A stretch of DNA of 64,000 bases from Crocinitomicaceae bacterium (GTDB taxonomy: Bacteria; Bacteroidota; Bacteroidia; Flavobacteriales_D; Crocinitomicaceae): assembly GCA_029252405.1 (NCBI GenBank), contig JAQXBM010000008.1, positions 1 through 64,000 of the forward strand, in the 5' to 3' direction. A program made the translations under genes and the position numbers. The notes beneath the pieces are model-generated. The model searched no databases, was not told the DNA's origin, and saw only the letters and a program-made list of their open reading frames with translations. This document shows, in pieces, positions 17,793 through 26,698 of the stretch (position 1 is the first letter of the stretch; the number at the start of each line of letters is the position of its first letter).

Positions 17793-17835
17793 AGTCCAGA
17801 AATCCGATAAATATCGGGAATCTGGACTTTTTTTT
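17793..17835 (+). terminator. Intrinsic terminator after gcvH-vanZ-tonB
   Basis: Stem AGTCCAGA/TCTGGACT (17793-17800 with 17821-17828) enclosing a nested CCGATA/TATCGG hairpin, followed directly by a run of T to 17835. Confidence 0.88.
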
Positions 17836-17853
17836 GTGCGCTTAAATTTAGAA

Positions 17854-18039
17854 TCACTCATCTGCCTTTAACAATAACTCCATTAGTTTGTCAATGCTAG
17901 CTATTAACTCCTGAACCTCGTCATGGTGATCAAGCTCCTTAGTGCGATTCTCTAGTTCAATTTGAAATAGAAACAGGGCTCTGAATAGAGCAGTATTTCC
18001 ATTAGATTTAACCGTCAATTTGTTTCTTTCTGTTTTCAT
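17854..18039 (-). CDS. Small hypothetical protein
   Basis: 61 residues from ATG 18039 (MKTERNKLTV). It is charged, probably helical, with a coiled-coil-like C-terminus (IELENRTKELDHHDEVQELI). No family recognised. It faces the tonB terminator. The length and composition make a real gene plausible but not certain. Confidence 0.4.
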   Translation of the reverse strand: MKTERNKLTVKSNGNTALFRALFLFQIELENRTKELDHHDEVQELIASIDKLMELLLKADE

Positions 18040-18191
18040 AATTATTGTTTTAGGCTGATCACATGTCAAGGTTTTCATCAATACAAGGCCTGCAAAGCAG
18101 TTCAATTAAGCCTTGAAGAGATGTAAAGCGGACATAGATTTGCCGACAAAACAGGAATTCTGAAAACAGAAAAAAATAGGTGTAGATGAAA

Positions 18192-18233
18192 AGCCTGCTC
18201 CATCCCAATGGTTATCGGAATTCGGAACAGGCC
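18192..18233 (-). terminator. Probable terminator of the deoC-aldehyde dehydrogenase operon
   Basis: On the minus strand GGCCTGTTCC pairs imperfectly with GGAGCAGGC and is followed by TTTTC. It lies 23 bp beyond the stop of the last operon gene. Confidence 0.55.
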
Positions 18234-18255
18234 TAAATAATTTGAATCTAAAAGA

Positions 18256-19137
18256 CTAGTATGAAGAAGTAGCTCCTCCAATATTCTCAATCGGATGCCA
18301 TGTCGTTTTAACTTCTTGGAAATCTGATATCAAATATAAATCTTGACTTTTAGCATCCATCCAGTTTTTATCGTAAGCTCGAACTCTTTTCAAGTTTCCA
18401 ACTGCATTTTCTTGAATGGTTGCTAATGTTGCCGAATCGTTGCCACAATAAGCGATTGCATTCACATCCATGTGCGTTGTCAACGCAGGAATCATTTCAG
18501 CTTGTTTCCCCGTGAGGATATTCACTACTCCACCTGGAACATCTGACGAATTCAATACTTCAGAGAAGGTTACAGAACAGAGCGGCAGGTTTTCGTTTGC
18601 AATTACCACACACGAGTTTCCTCCAGCGATAACCGGCGCGACAATCGATACTAGATCAATCAATGACGTTTTTTGTCCAGCTATAACACCCACAACCCCC
18701 GTCGCTTCGTACGTTGAAAAGTTAAAATGAGCCGAAGAAACTGGGTTCACACTGCTCAATACCTGAACGTATTTATCGCACCATCCTGCGTAATAAATCA
18801 AACGATCGATGGCCAAGTTCACTTCTTTCTCAGCAGCCGCTTTCGTTGCTCCTTGAAAAATCAGTTCATCTATGAATTGCGCTCTTCTACCCTCAAGCAT
18901 TTCGGCAATACGGTACAAAATCTGACTTCTGTTGAACGCCGCTCTCTCAGACCAACCTCCAACAGCCTTTCGCGCCGCGACAACTGCATTTCTCACATCT
19001 TTGCGAGAAGAAAGACAGATATTTCCTAGCGCTTGCCCTTTCGCATTCTTGGGCGAATAATAACGTGCTGATTCCGTTCGTGGGAATTTCCCTCCGATAT
19101 AAATCTTATATGTTTTTAATACTTCCAAACGTTCCAT
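18256..19137 (-). CDS. Truncated aldehyde-dehydrogenase-like protein, ALDH16 second-domain type, no catalytic Cys
   Basis: 293 residues. It follows the ALDH fold through the NAD-domain (GVVGVIAGQKTSLIDLVSI, PVIAGGNSCVVIANENLPLC, PGGVVNILTGK) to YCGNDSATL, then jumps to a short C-terminal segment. The ELGGK glutamate region and the catalytic-Cys loop are both missing, so it cannot be a normal ALDH. The gene starts one base after the full-length ALDH ends. The two together (484+293 residues) match the architecture of ALDH16, in which an active ALDH domain is fused to a shorter degenerate one. I infer a split ALDH16, with this as a structural subunit. It does not look like a random truncation because the C-terminus is ordered and the frame clean. 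Confidence 0.8.
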   Translation of the reverse strand: MERLEVLKTYKIYIGGKFPRTESARYYSPKNAKGQALGNICLSSRKDVRNAVVAARKAVGGWSERAAFNRSQILYRIAEMLEGRRAQFIDELIFQGATKAAAEKEVNLAIDRLIYYAGWCDKYVQVLSSVNPVSSAHFNFSTYEATGVVGVIAGQKTSLIDLVSIVAPVIAGGNSCVVIANENLPLCSVTFSEVLNSSDVPGGVVNILTGKQAEMIPALTTHMDVNAIAYCGNDSATLATIQENAVGNLKRVRAYDKNWMDAKSQDLYLISDFQEVKTTWHPIENIGGATSSY

Positions 19138-19138
19138 C

Positions 19139-20593
19139 TTAATTCATTTTGAGATATCCCTCGAGACCGTGCAATCCACCTTCTCTTCCAAATCCACTTT
19201 CTTTATATCCTCCAAACGGCGAGCTTGGATCAAACTTATTATAGGTATTCGCCCAAACAACACCCGCTCTCAGCTTCGTTGTTAAGTTGAATATGCGCGA
19301 TCCTTTATCTGTCCAAACTCCTGCTGCCAAACCAAACGGTGTGTTATTCGCTTTCTGAATAACTTCATCCACCGTTCTAAACGTCTGAATCGCCAGCACA
19401 GGTCCAAAAATCTCTTCCTGAACCAACTTACTCGATTGAGCTACATTCAACACCAAAGTAGGACGGCAATAGAATCCGCTACCTGGGATATCGCACTTGC
19501 TTTGGTACATTTCCGCACCTTCATCTTTTCCGATTTTTATATAACCGTTAATGATGTCCAATTGCTCTTTTGAGTTAATTGCCCCGATATCCGTGTTCTT
19601 GTCTAATGGATCACCAACGATCAACGAATCCATTCTGTGCTTCAATTTCTCAATCACTGTGTCGTAAACCGACTCTTGAACGAACAAGCGCGATCCCGCA
19701 CAACAAACATGTCCTTGATTAAAGAAAATACCATTGATAATTCCCTCAACCGCTTGATCCAATGGTGCATCGTCCATGATGATATTCGCGGATTTACCTC
19801 CTAATTCAAGGGTCGTTTTTTTATTGGTTCCAGACACTGCCTTCTGAATAATCTTCCCAACTCCCGTTGATCCTGTGAAGGCAATTTTGTCTACGTCGTC
19901 GTGATTGACAATTGCTGCTCCCGTATCTCCGTATCCCGTAACGATATTCACTACTCCTGGAGGTAATCCAGCATCGTGAATAACTTCTGCCAACTTCAAC
20001 GCTGTGAGCGGAGTAGTTTCTGCAGGTTTCAAGACCACTGTATTTCCAGTTGCCAGTGCTGGCGCTATCTTCCAAGCGGCCATCAACAATGGAAAGTTCC
20101 AAGGAATGATTTGTCCTGCAACACCTAAAGGCTCTACTTTGCGATTTGGGAAAGCAAACTCCAATTTATCGGCCCATCCAGCATTGTAAAAGAAGTGATT
20201 CGCTGCCAAAGGCACATCAACATCTCTCGACTCGCGAATTGTTTTTCCAGCGTCTAATGATTCAATCACAGCAAACTCGCGTGAGCGTTCCTGCATCAAA
20301 CGCGCAATGCGGAAAATGTATTTCGCTCTTTCGCTCGGACTTGTTTTTGACCAAACCTCTTCGTAGGCTTTTCTCGCAGCTTTCACCGCCTTATCAACGT
20401 CCTTCTCATTTGCATGAGCTACTTCTGCCAGCAGTTCTTCGTTCGCAGGATTAATCGTTTTAAAATATTTCTTCGATGATGGCTTCACCCACTCACCGTT
20501 AATGTATAAGTCGTATCGCTTTTTTAAATCTATGTGCGATGTACTCTCCGGTGCTGGAGAATAGTCCCAACCTTTTATCTGTTTCTTCGCCAT
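19139..20593 (-). CDS. Aldehyde dehydrogenase (active subunit, ALDH16 first-domain type)
   Basis: 484 residues, full-length NAD(P)-dependent ALDH. It has the IIPWNFPLLMAAWKIAPALA cofactor/substrate region, the GSTGVGK Rossmann loop, the general base Glu263 in LELGGKS, catalytic Cys297 in NQGHVCCAGS, and EEIFGPVLA. It begins 2 bp after deoC, whose product acetaldehyde is a likely but unproven substrate. The downstream gene encodes a catalytically dead ALDH-like partner. Confidence 0.93.
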   Translation of the reverse strand: MAKKQIKGWDYSPAPESTSHIDLKKRYDLYINGEWVKPSSKKYFKTINPANEELLAEVAHANEKDVDKAVKAARKAYEEVWSKTSPSERAKYIFRIARLMQERSREFAVIESLDAGKTIRESRDVDVPLAANHFFYNAGWADKLEFAFPNRKVEPLGVAGQIIPWNFPLLMAAWKIAPALATGNTVVLKPAETTPLTALKLAEVIHDAGLPPGVVNIVTGYGDTGAAIVNHDDVDKIAFTGSTGVGKIIQKAVSGTNKKTTLELGGKSANIIMDDAPLDQAVEGIINGIFFNQGHVCCAGSRLFVQESVYDTVIEKLKHRMDSLIVGDPLDKNTDIGAINSKEQLDIINGYIKIGKDEGAEMYQSKCDIPGSGFYCRPTLVLNVAQSSKLVQEEIFGPVLAIQTFRTVDEVIQKANNTPFGLAAGVWTDKGSRIFNLTTKLRAGVVWANTYNKFDPSSPFGGYKESGFGREGGLHGLEGYLKMN

Positions 20594-20595
20594 AA

Positions 20596-21513
20596 TTAAT
20601 CGATTGAGAAGTAATCCTTTGATTGATAAATTCCAGTTTCTGTTTTCATGATTTGCATCAAGACATCATTCGCTAAGCTACTCGCTCCAAATCGGAACCA
20701 TTCGTTGGTCAGCCAGTCGTTTCCGAGCGTTTCTTTGACCATAACCAAGTTGTGAAGAGCTAACTTCGAATTCGAAATTCCACCTGCAGGTTTCATTCCG
20801 ATCATTTTTCCTGTTTTTAAATGAAAATCACGGATAGCCTCAAGCATGGTGTACGTGACTTGCATAGTAGCCGCCGGTTGAATTTTCCCTGTTGATGTTT
20901 TGATGAAGTCGGCTCCAGCGTACATTGCGATATCGCTTGCTCGACGCACATTATCCAAGGTAACCAGTTCACCCGTTTCAAGGATCACTTTCAATCGAGC
21001 TTTTCCGCATGCCTCTTTGATCGCTGCGATTTCATCAAACACAAAATTGTAATCTCCACTTAGAAACTTTCCGCGTGAAATGACCATGTCAATTTCATCT
21101 GCTCCAGAATCAACTGCGAATTTCGTGTCGATTAATTTCACTTCCAAAGGAGCTTGACCACTTGGAAACGCAGTCGATACTGATGCAACCTTTACTCCGC
21201 TTCCTTTAACCTCGTTGGCTGCTGTTTTCACCATTGATGGATATACACAAACAGCTGCTACAGTTGGAAGACCGGGATGAACATCGTGCAAATGCATTGC
21301 TTTGTAGCACATTTGCTTCACTTTGCCTGGAGTATCTTTACCTTCTAAAGTCGTTAAATCGATCATGTTCAATGCCATTCTCAAGCCTTGCATTTTCGAT
21401 TCTTTCTTGATGCTTCTTTTTTGGAATCTCGCCACTCGCTCTTCTACCCCAACCTTATCGATTTTCGGAGATTGATTGAAGTCGGGTATTTCCAGACCAC
21501 CTTTCTTGTTCAT
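20596..21513 (-). CDS. deoC: Deoxyribose-phosphate aldolase
   Basis: Cleaves 2-deoxyribose-5-phosphate to acetaldehyde and glyceraldehyde-3-phosphate. 305 residues, about 45 longer than E. coli DeoC because of an N-terminal extension. The Schiff-base Lys is in DFIKTSTGKI, with IDMVISRGK, VILETGEL and the phosphate-binding GMKPAGGISN. First gene of a three-gene operon with two ALDH-type genes, making a deoxynucleoside catabolic unit in which the aldehyde product is oxidised. Confidence 0.95.
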   Translation of the reverse strand: MNKKGGLEIPDFNQSPKIDKVGVEERVARFQKRSIKKESKMQGLRMALNMIDLTTLEGKDTPGKVKQMCYKAMHLHDVHPGLPTVAAVCVYPSMVKTAANEVKGSGVKVASVSTAFPSGQAPLEVKLIDTKFAVDSGADEIDMVISRGKFLSGDYNFVFDEIAAIKEACGKARLKVILETGELVTLDNVRRASDIAMYAGADFIKTSTGKIQPAATMQVTYTMLEAIRDFHLKTGKMIGMKPAGGISNSKLALHNLVMVKETLGNDWLTNEWFRFGASSLANDVLMQIMKTETGIYQSKDYFSID

Positions 21514-21532
21514 AGGTTATTGATTATAATTT

Positions 21533-21565
21533 CAAATATAGCTAATCCGATTTTGTATCCACAAA
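21533..21565 (-). promoter_or_regulatory. Putative promoter of deoC-ALDH operon
   Basis: Minus strand: TTTG (21565-21562), 21-bp spacer, TATATTTG (21540-21533), 19 bp before the deoC ATG. The TTTG is part of the T-tract of the preceding terminator. Confidence 0.55.
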
Positions 21566-21587
21566 AAAAGGCTCCAAATTGGAGCCT
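21562..21587 (-). terminator. Intrinsic terminator after the MORN-repeat gene
   Basis: Stem GGCTCC/GGAGCC with a 5-base loop (21570-21586) followed on the minus strand by a run of seven T. It separates the MORN gene from deoC. Confidence 0.85.
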
Positions 21588-21608
21588 CTTGAGTTGTTTT
21601 CTAGTTTA

Positions 21609-22481
21609 TTAAAGTTGACCATCTGAATGATAAACTCCTTTTTTGAAGACTTTTACTTTGAGCAGGATTCCATCAGAATCGTACACATATACTTTTCCAT
21701 CCCAAAGACGACTGTTTCTGAATTCACCATCTTGGCTAATTTCATCGTTATCGTTGTATACTTTATTGTATCCGTTTGCTTTGAATGGCGCTCCTTTCGT
21801 TCTTGGACCTGAAATTTTCGGTGCAACTTCACGATTTTGATCTGGCTCAACGTGATCAACAGGATCACTCACCATGTCTTTACGTTCCGCTTGCTCTACC
21901 TTCCCGTCCGCAGAATAGAATATCACCTCTTTGATGTCACCGTTCTCGTAATAACGAGTCGCTTTACCCGTTGGGATTCCGTTCTGAGCTTCGTACACAA
22001 ACTCTTCCTGTCCATTCGCATAATAATACTTGACCGTACCTTGCTCCTTACCATTCTCAGAATGATCAGATTCGTACTCTAGAATACCGTTTTTATGGTA
22101 GCGTTTTAAAGAACCTTTGTATTTGTTTCGAGAGAACGTTCCTTCTTCTCTTACTTTTCCGTCTGGCCAGAATTTTACATATGGTCCATTTGGGCGGTTA
22201 TTCTCGTAGGTACCTTTCAATTTAGGCGTCTCACCATCATTGTGGTATTTAACCCACTCACCCTCTTTTCGATCATCAATGTAAGAACCTTCCTCAATTT
22301 TTCCATCGGCTGGGTAGCCAGATGTTGGACGATCTTTCCCAAGGTAAACCCACTTACCTTGTTTCTTTCCGTCCACTTTTTGATTGATTCCTCCTTGATC
22401 ACCAATTTTCGACGTGTTCGCAGAAACCGCCCCACTGAGGAAAACGATAAACATTAACGCCAAGAATTTTCTTACAGTCAT
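21609..22481 (-). CDS. Exported MORN-variant repeat protein (YwqK-like)
   Basis: 290 residues with a signal peptide (LMFIVFLSGAVSANTS). About eight MORN-variant repeats (GKKQGKWVY, DDRKEGEWVKYHNDGE, NNRPNGPYVKFWPDGKV, NGIPTGKATRYYENGDI) are interrupted by a charged linker near residues 205-235 and resume at KVYNDNDEISQDGEF. The family is related to what some databases call toxin-antitoxin YwqK modules; no toxin partner is visible here. Function unknown. Confidence 0.85.
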   Translation of the reverse strand: MTVRKFLALMFIVFLSGAVSANTSKIGDQGGINQKVDGKKQGKWVYLGKDRPTSGYPADGKIEEGSYIDDRKEGEWVKYHNDGETPKLKGTYENNRPNGPYVKFWPDGKVREEGTFSRNKYKGSLKRYHKNGILEYESDHSENGKEQGTVKYYYANGQEEFVYEAQNGIPTGKATRYYENGDIKEVIFYSADGKVEQAERKDMVSDPVDHVEPDQNREVAPKISGPRTKGAPFKANGYNKVYNDNDEISQDGEFRNSRLWDGKVYVYDSDGILLKVKVFKKGVYHSDGQL

Positions 22482-22658
22482 AGCAAAGTAATATCAAAGT
22501 TCAGGAGCACAATAGTTTTATTCAAGTTCTAGATGTAACGAATGTACGAAGACAAACGAGATTTGCAAAAAAAAAACATCTTTTTTCGTCGAACTTATCA
22601 ATTTCGTCGACAAATAAAATGCGGAATCCCGCATTCCCAAAAACATCCCGTTAAATCG

Positions 22659-23615
22659 TTAATGTTGTGTTAATAAATCGACATTCACGTTATTAAGCAT
22701 CACATTTACAAGATCTTTCAAATTAAACTCCTCTTTCCACCCCCAATCTTGTCTTGCATGACTATCATCAATTGAACTCGGCCAAGACTCTGCTATTGCT
22801 TGTCGGTAATCCGCATTATAGCCTATTTCGAATTCGGGAATGTGCACTTTAATTTCATCCGCGATTTCTTCTGGAGTAAAGTCACATCCTGCCAAATTAT
22901 AAGAAGATCGAATTCCAATATTTTCAGCTGGCGCTTCCATTAAATCCAAGGTAGCACGTATGGCATCCTCCATGAACATCATCGGTAGACGTGTATCTTT
23001 TTCCAGAAAACAGGAGAATTTATTTCCAAGTTTGGCTTGATAGAAGATGTCCACAGCATAATCCGTTGTCCCACCTCCAGGCAAGGTTGTGTATGAGATC
23101 AATCCTGGGTAGCGTATACTTCTTACATCGACACAGAATTTATCGTGATAGTATTCACACCAGCGCTCACCCGCCTGTTTAGAAATTCCATAAACCGTGC
23201 TCGGTTCCATGATTGTTCGCTGGGGCGTATTGTCTTTTGGAGTTGTTGGCCCGAAAACGGCAATTGAACTCGGCCAGAAAATCTTTTTTAGATGACCTTC
23301 CTTCGCCAAATCGAGAATTGTAAACAATCCTTCCATGTTCAATTTCCACGCGAAATCAGGTTTCTTCTCTGCTGTTGCAGACAACAATGCCGCCAATAGA
23401 TAAACCTCTGTGATTTTTTGATCGATAATGAAGTTTCGTACCGCTTCTCGATCGAGTGCGTCAAGCTGAACAAAGGGTCCATCCTTCAATGAAGGCGGGC
23501 AGTCGGCCTTAACATCGGCTGCTATCGCATTTTCGGAACCTAATTTTTCACGTAATCGGAGTACTAATTCTGTACCAATCTGTCCTCCGGCACCAATGAC
23601 CAAAACCTTTCTCAT
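22659..23615 (-). CDS. L-threonine 3-dehydrogenase, SDR type
   Basis: 318 residues of the extended SDR (epimerase-like) fold: NAD-binding VLVIGAGGQIGTEL at the N-terminus, LAALLSATAEK, the catalytic YGISKQAGE (Tyr-x3-Lys) and RYPGLISY. These features match the flavobacterial SDR-type threonine dehydrogenase rather than the zinc-dependent Tdh. It oxidises L-threonine to 2-amino-3-ketobutyrate. A generic NAD-dependent epimerase is the alternative, but the RYPGLIS and PGGGTTDYAVDIFY motifs favour TDH. Confidence 0.88.
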   Translation of the reverse strand: MRKVLVIGAGGQIGTELVLRLREKLGSENAIAADVKADCPPSLKDGPFVQLDALDREAVRNFIIDQKITEVYLLAALLSATAEKKPDFAWKLNMEGLFTILDLAKEGHLKKIFWPSSIAVFGPTTPKDNTPQRTIMEPSTVYGISKQAGERWCEYYHDKFCVDVRSIRYPGLISYTTLPGGGTTDYAVDIFYQAKLGNKFSCFLEKDTRLPMMFMEDAIRATLDLMEAPAENIGIRSSYNLAGCDFTPEEIADEIKVHIPEFEIGYNADYRQAIAESWPSSIDDSHARQDWGWKEEFNLKDLVNVMLNNVNVDLLTQH

Positions 23616-23737
23616 AATTCAATCCTTAGATCGCAAATAGAGGTATAATTTACCTAAAATCCTACCCAGAAAAGCACTTTTTTCATCTAAGATTATAATC
23701 CTGATTATTGTCATTTTTATTGCGGTATTGTAATCCG

Positions 23738-23745
23738 TATATTTG
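23738..23745 (+). promoter_or_regulatory. Putative -7 promoter element of hmgA-hpd
   Basis: TATATTTG, exact TAnnTTTG, followed by an unusually long leader of about 150 nt before hmgA. The leader contains a short open frame at 23763-23819. Confidence 0.5.
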
Positions 23746-23897
23746 CCTCAAATGTATAAGTCATGTGGACAGAACTAAGTCTATTACTTCTTTTTCTAAT
23801 AAAGCGTAATCCCGAGTGAGGTGACTTTTCTTGGAAAATCATTTTATTATTAACCTGATTACAAGCAATCCGGTTAAAAAGTTTTAATACATAAGAA

Positions 23898-25058
23898 ATG
23901 CCTAGATATCATACACTGGGATCAATCCCACCAAAAAGACACACGACTTTCGAAAAGCCAGATGGTAGTTTATACCAAGAAGAGTTATTCGGTACTGCAG
24001 GTTTCGTTGGAATGTCGTCGTTGATTTATCACTTATACCCACCAACGGTTGTCACAGAAGTAAAACCGTTGAGAGATCTCTCTCCAAAGATTGCGATCGA
24101 AAAGAATATGAAAGCAATGAGTTTCAAAGGGTTTTCTATCCAGCCGGAGGAAGATTACATTGAAAGTCGAAAAGTGCTTTTCACAAATAAAGACCTCGAT
24201 ATTGGATTGGCAGCGCCAAAATCATTCTCAAAAGATTATTTCTACAGAAATAGTGACGCGGATGAGATGCTGTTCATTCACCGTGGTTCTGGAAAGTTGA
24301 GAACACTCTACGGAAACATTGATTTTAAATATGGCGATTACCTCATTATTCCACGAGGAGTTACCTATCAAATTGATTTCGATACAGAGGATAACCGATT
24401 GCTCTTTGTTGAATCCTCGAGCCCTATCGTTACTCCGAAGCGTTACAGAAACAACTTCGGACAGCTTTTGGAACACTCTCCGTTCTGTGAACGCGATTTT
24501 AGAGTGCCAACAGATCTTCAAACACACGATGAAAAAGGAACATTCAAGGTTCTTTCGAAGAAACAAGGAATGTTGTGGGAATACACTCACTCGAACCACC
24601 CTTTTGATGCGGTAGGTTGGGATGGATTCCATTACCCATACGCATTTTCGATTCATGACTTCGAGCCGATTACAGGAAGAATTCATCAGCCACCTCCCGT
24701 GCACCAAACTTTTGAAGGGGCAGGATTTGTGGTTTGTTCGTTTGTACCTCGACTGTACGATTACCATCCAAAGTCGATTCCAGCACCTTATCATCATAGT
24801 AATATTGATTCTGAGGAGCTCTTGTACTACGTAGATGGAGATTTCATGTCACGAAACAACATCGAGAAAGGACAAATTACACTTCACCCCGGAGGAATTC
24901 CACACGGACCGCACCCAGGAGCAATTGAACGAAGCGTTGGAAAAACGAAAACAGAAGAATTAGCTGTAATGATCGATCCATTTTCTCCAGTAATGATTAC
25001 TGAGGAAGCAATGAATTTGCAAGTAGACGATTATTACAAATCATGGATAATTGAATAA
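23898..25058 (+). CDS. hmgA: Homogentisate 1,2-dioxygenase
   Basis: Opens the aromatic ring of homogentisate to maleylacetoacetate in tyrosine breakdown. 386 residues, the compact bacterial form. It begins RYHTLGSIPPKRHTTF, has the cupin strands EMLFIHRGSGKLRTLYG and GDYLIIPRGV, and C-terminal metal-site segments PYHHSNIDSEELLYY and HPGGIPHGPHPG. hpd, for the preceding step, follows after 43 bp, so the two likely form an operon. Confidence 0.95.
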   Translation: MPRYHTLGSIPPKRHTTFEKPDGSLYQEELFGTAGFVGMSSLIYHLYPPTVVTEVKPLRDLSPKIAIEKNMKAMSFKGFSIQPEEDYIESRKVLFTNKDLDIGLAAPKSFSKDYFYRNSDADEMLFIHRGSGKLRTLYGNIDFKYGDYLIIPRGVTYQIDFDTEDNRLLFVESSSPIVTPKRYRNNFGQLLEHSPFCERDFRVPTDLQTHDEKGTFKVLSKKQGMLWEYTHSNHPFDAVGWDGFHYPYAFSIHDFEPITGRIHQPPPVHQTFEGAGFVVCSFVPRLYDYHPKSIPAPYHHSNIDSEELLYYVDGDFMSRNNIEKGQITLHPGGIPHGPHPGAIERSVGKTKTEELAVMIDPFSPVMITEEAMNLQVDDYYKSWIIE

Positions 25059-25101
25059 CAAAACTTAGACCCTCGTTTAGAAGGATCACAATAAAAAAAT
25101 T

Positions 25102-26262
25102 ATGGCAAAGGACATACAAAACGTAGATTACGGACTAGAAAAAATCTTTAAAGGAGCACAAGACTTCTTGCCTCTTTTGGGAACTGATTATGTTGAGTTT
25201 TATGTTGGGAATGCGAAACAAGCAGCTCACTTTTACAAAACAGCATTTGGATTTCAATCACACGCGTATCGAGGACTTGAGACAGGATCAACTGATTCGG
25301 TTTCGTACGTGCTTACTCAGGACAAAATCAAATTGATTTTAACCACTCCATTGAATTCAAAATCGCCAATCAACGATCACATTGTGAAGCATGGTGACGG
25401 TGTAAAGGTTGTTGCTCTTTGGGTTGATGACGCTCGCAGCGCCTACGAAGAAACGACAAAACGCGGCGCAAAATCTTACATGGAACCTACAGTTGAGAAT
25501 GATGAGCACGGAGAAGTTGTTCGAGCTGGAATCTACACATATGGTGAAACGGTACACATGTTCGTTGAGCGCAAGAACTACAAAGGAGCGTTCCTCCCAG
25601 GATTCAAAAAATGGGAATCTGACTACAATCCAGAGCCAGTTGGTTTGAAATACATCGACCACATGGTAGGAAACGTTGGTTGGAATGAAATGGACATCTG
25701 GGTGAAATGGTACGAAGATGTAATGGGATTCGAAAACTTCCTTTCGTTTGATGACAAGCAAATTACAACAGAATACTCAGCATTGATGAGTAAGGTAATG
25801 AGTAACGGAAATGGTCGAATCAAATTCCCAATCAACGAGCCAGCTGAAGGAAAGAAGAAATCTCAAATTGAGGAATACCTTGATTTCTATGAAGGACCAG
25901 GAGTACAACACATTGCTGTTGCAACGAATGATATCCTTTCAACTGTAGCCGATATGCGCAAACGAGGTATCGAATTCTTGAGTACACCTCCGGATGAATA
26001 TTACAAAGCCGTTCCAGAACGTTTAATGGCTCACAACCACAAGTTGAAAGAGGATATCGAGAAGTTGAAAAGCCTCGGAATCATGATTGACGCCGATGAA
26101 GAAGGATACTTGTTACAAATCTTCACGAAACCAATTGAAGATCGCCCGACTTTGTTTTTTGAAATCATTCAACGAATGGGCGCTCGCGGATTCGGTGCTG
26201 GTAACTTCAAGGCGCTTTTTGAATCTATTGAGAGAGAGCAAGCTAAAAGAGGAACATTGTAG
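25102..26262 (+). CDS. hpd: 4-hydroxyphenylpyruvate dioxygenase
   Basis: Converts 4-hydroxyphenylpyruvate to homogentisate, the substrate of the enzyme encoded just upstream. 386 residues with two VOC modules. The 2-His-1-Glu iron site is visible as IDHMVGNV, VQHIAVATND and LFFEIIQRMG, and the family C-terminus GFGAGNFKALFESIE is intact. A dispersed inverted repeat and an intrinsic terminator follow. Confidence 0.97.
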   Translation: MAKDIQNVDYGLEKIFKGAQDFLPLLGTDYVEFYVGNAKQAAHFYKTAFGFQSHAYRGLETGSTDSVSYVLTQDKIKLILTTPLNSKSPINDHIVKHGDGVKVVALWVDDARSAYEETTKRGAKSYMEPTVENDEHGEVVRAGIYTYGETVHMFVERKNYKGAFLPGFKKWESDYNPEPVGLKYIDHMVGNVGWNEMDIWVKWYEDVMGFENFLSFDDKQITTEYSALMSKVMSNGNGRIKFPINEPAEGKKKSQIEEYLDFYEGPGVQHIAVATNDILSTVADMRKRGIEFLSTPPDEYYKAVPERLMAHNHKLKEDIEKLKSLGIMIDADEEGYLLQIFTKPIEDRPTLFFEIIQRMGARGFGAGNFKALFESIEREQAKRGTL

Positions 26263-26274
26263 ATTGAAGCTGGG

Positions 26275-26330
26275 TTCGACTCCGCTCACCCCTCAAGGGT
26301 AATGGAAGTCGAGCATTGAGCGGAGCCGAA
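26275..26330. repeat. Dispersed inverted repeat (TTCGACTCCGCTCA type)
   Basis: Arms 26275-26288 and 26317-26330 are inverted copies with one mismatch, enclosing an inner CCCTCAAGGG hairpin. The 3' flank GAGCCGAAATGTGA recurs after the copy at 54596-54682, so these are homologous elements. Confidence 0.8.
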
Positions 26331-26370
26331 ATGTGATGTACTCCGGCTTAGTATCGATAATAAATATGCA

Positions 26371-26408
26371 AAATCGGGAGATTCATTTGAGTCTTCCGAT
26401 TTTTTTTG
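26371..26408 (+). terminator. Intrinsic terminator after hpd
   Basis: AAATCGGGAGA pairs with TCTTCCGATTT across a 10-base loop and runs into a tract of T (26400-26407). Confidence 0.88.
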
Positions 26409-26667
26409 ATCCCAAACTCTCGAATAAAGGACATTCGGCACAAAGTAACTATCGTTCCTTTTCTTGATTCTATCGAATCGGCTTGCTCAGCCCTCAGAGA
26501 CAGCTCCGATTGGTTCACTCCCATTTATAATCCAAAACTCATCGGAAAATCAGATAATCAGACAATCGAAAACCACCGTTTACCGACAAAATCCAACACG
26601 CGGTACAACTCACCTACTTCTCACCACCATTCACCGATTTCCCCTTTCTAGACCAAAGTTGCTATCT
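26409..26667. other. Intergenic stretch without a supported gene
   Basis: About 260 bp between the hpd terminator and the next promoter. It has short open frames with no recognisable product and Ser/His/Asn/Pro-rich composition. I see no RNA gene or repeat in it. Confidence 0.5.
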
Positions 26668-26675
26668 TACATTTG
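26668..26675 (+). promoter_or_regulatory. Putative -7 promoter element of the LiaF-LytS-LytTR operon
   Basis: TACATTTG, exact TAnnTTTG, 24 bp before the ATG at 26699. No -33 box at proper spacing. Confidence 0.45.
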
Positions 26676-26698
26676 ATCCATAACGAAAAACAAACAAC

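Noticed and set aside
26270-26295. GGTTCGACTCC resembling a tRNA T-arm
   Set aside because: No acceptor, D or anticodon arms nearby; it is the left arm of the dispersed inverted repeat.
26406-26651. Open frame of 81 codons between the hpd terminator and the LiaF-like gene
   Set aside because: Ser/His/Asn/Pro-rich, no recognisable domain, no promoter element close to it, and it begins inside the terminator T-run.
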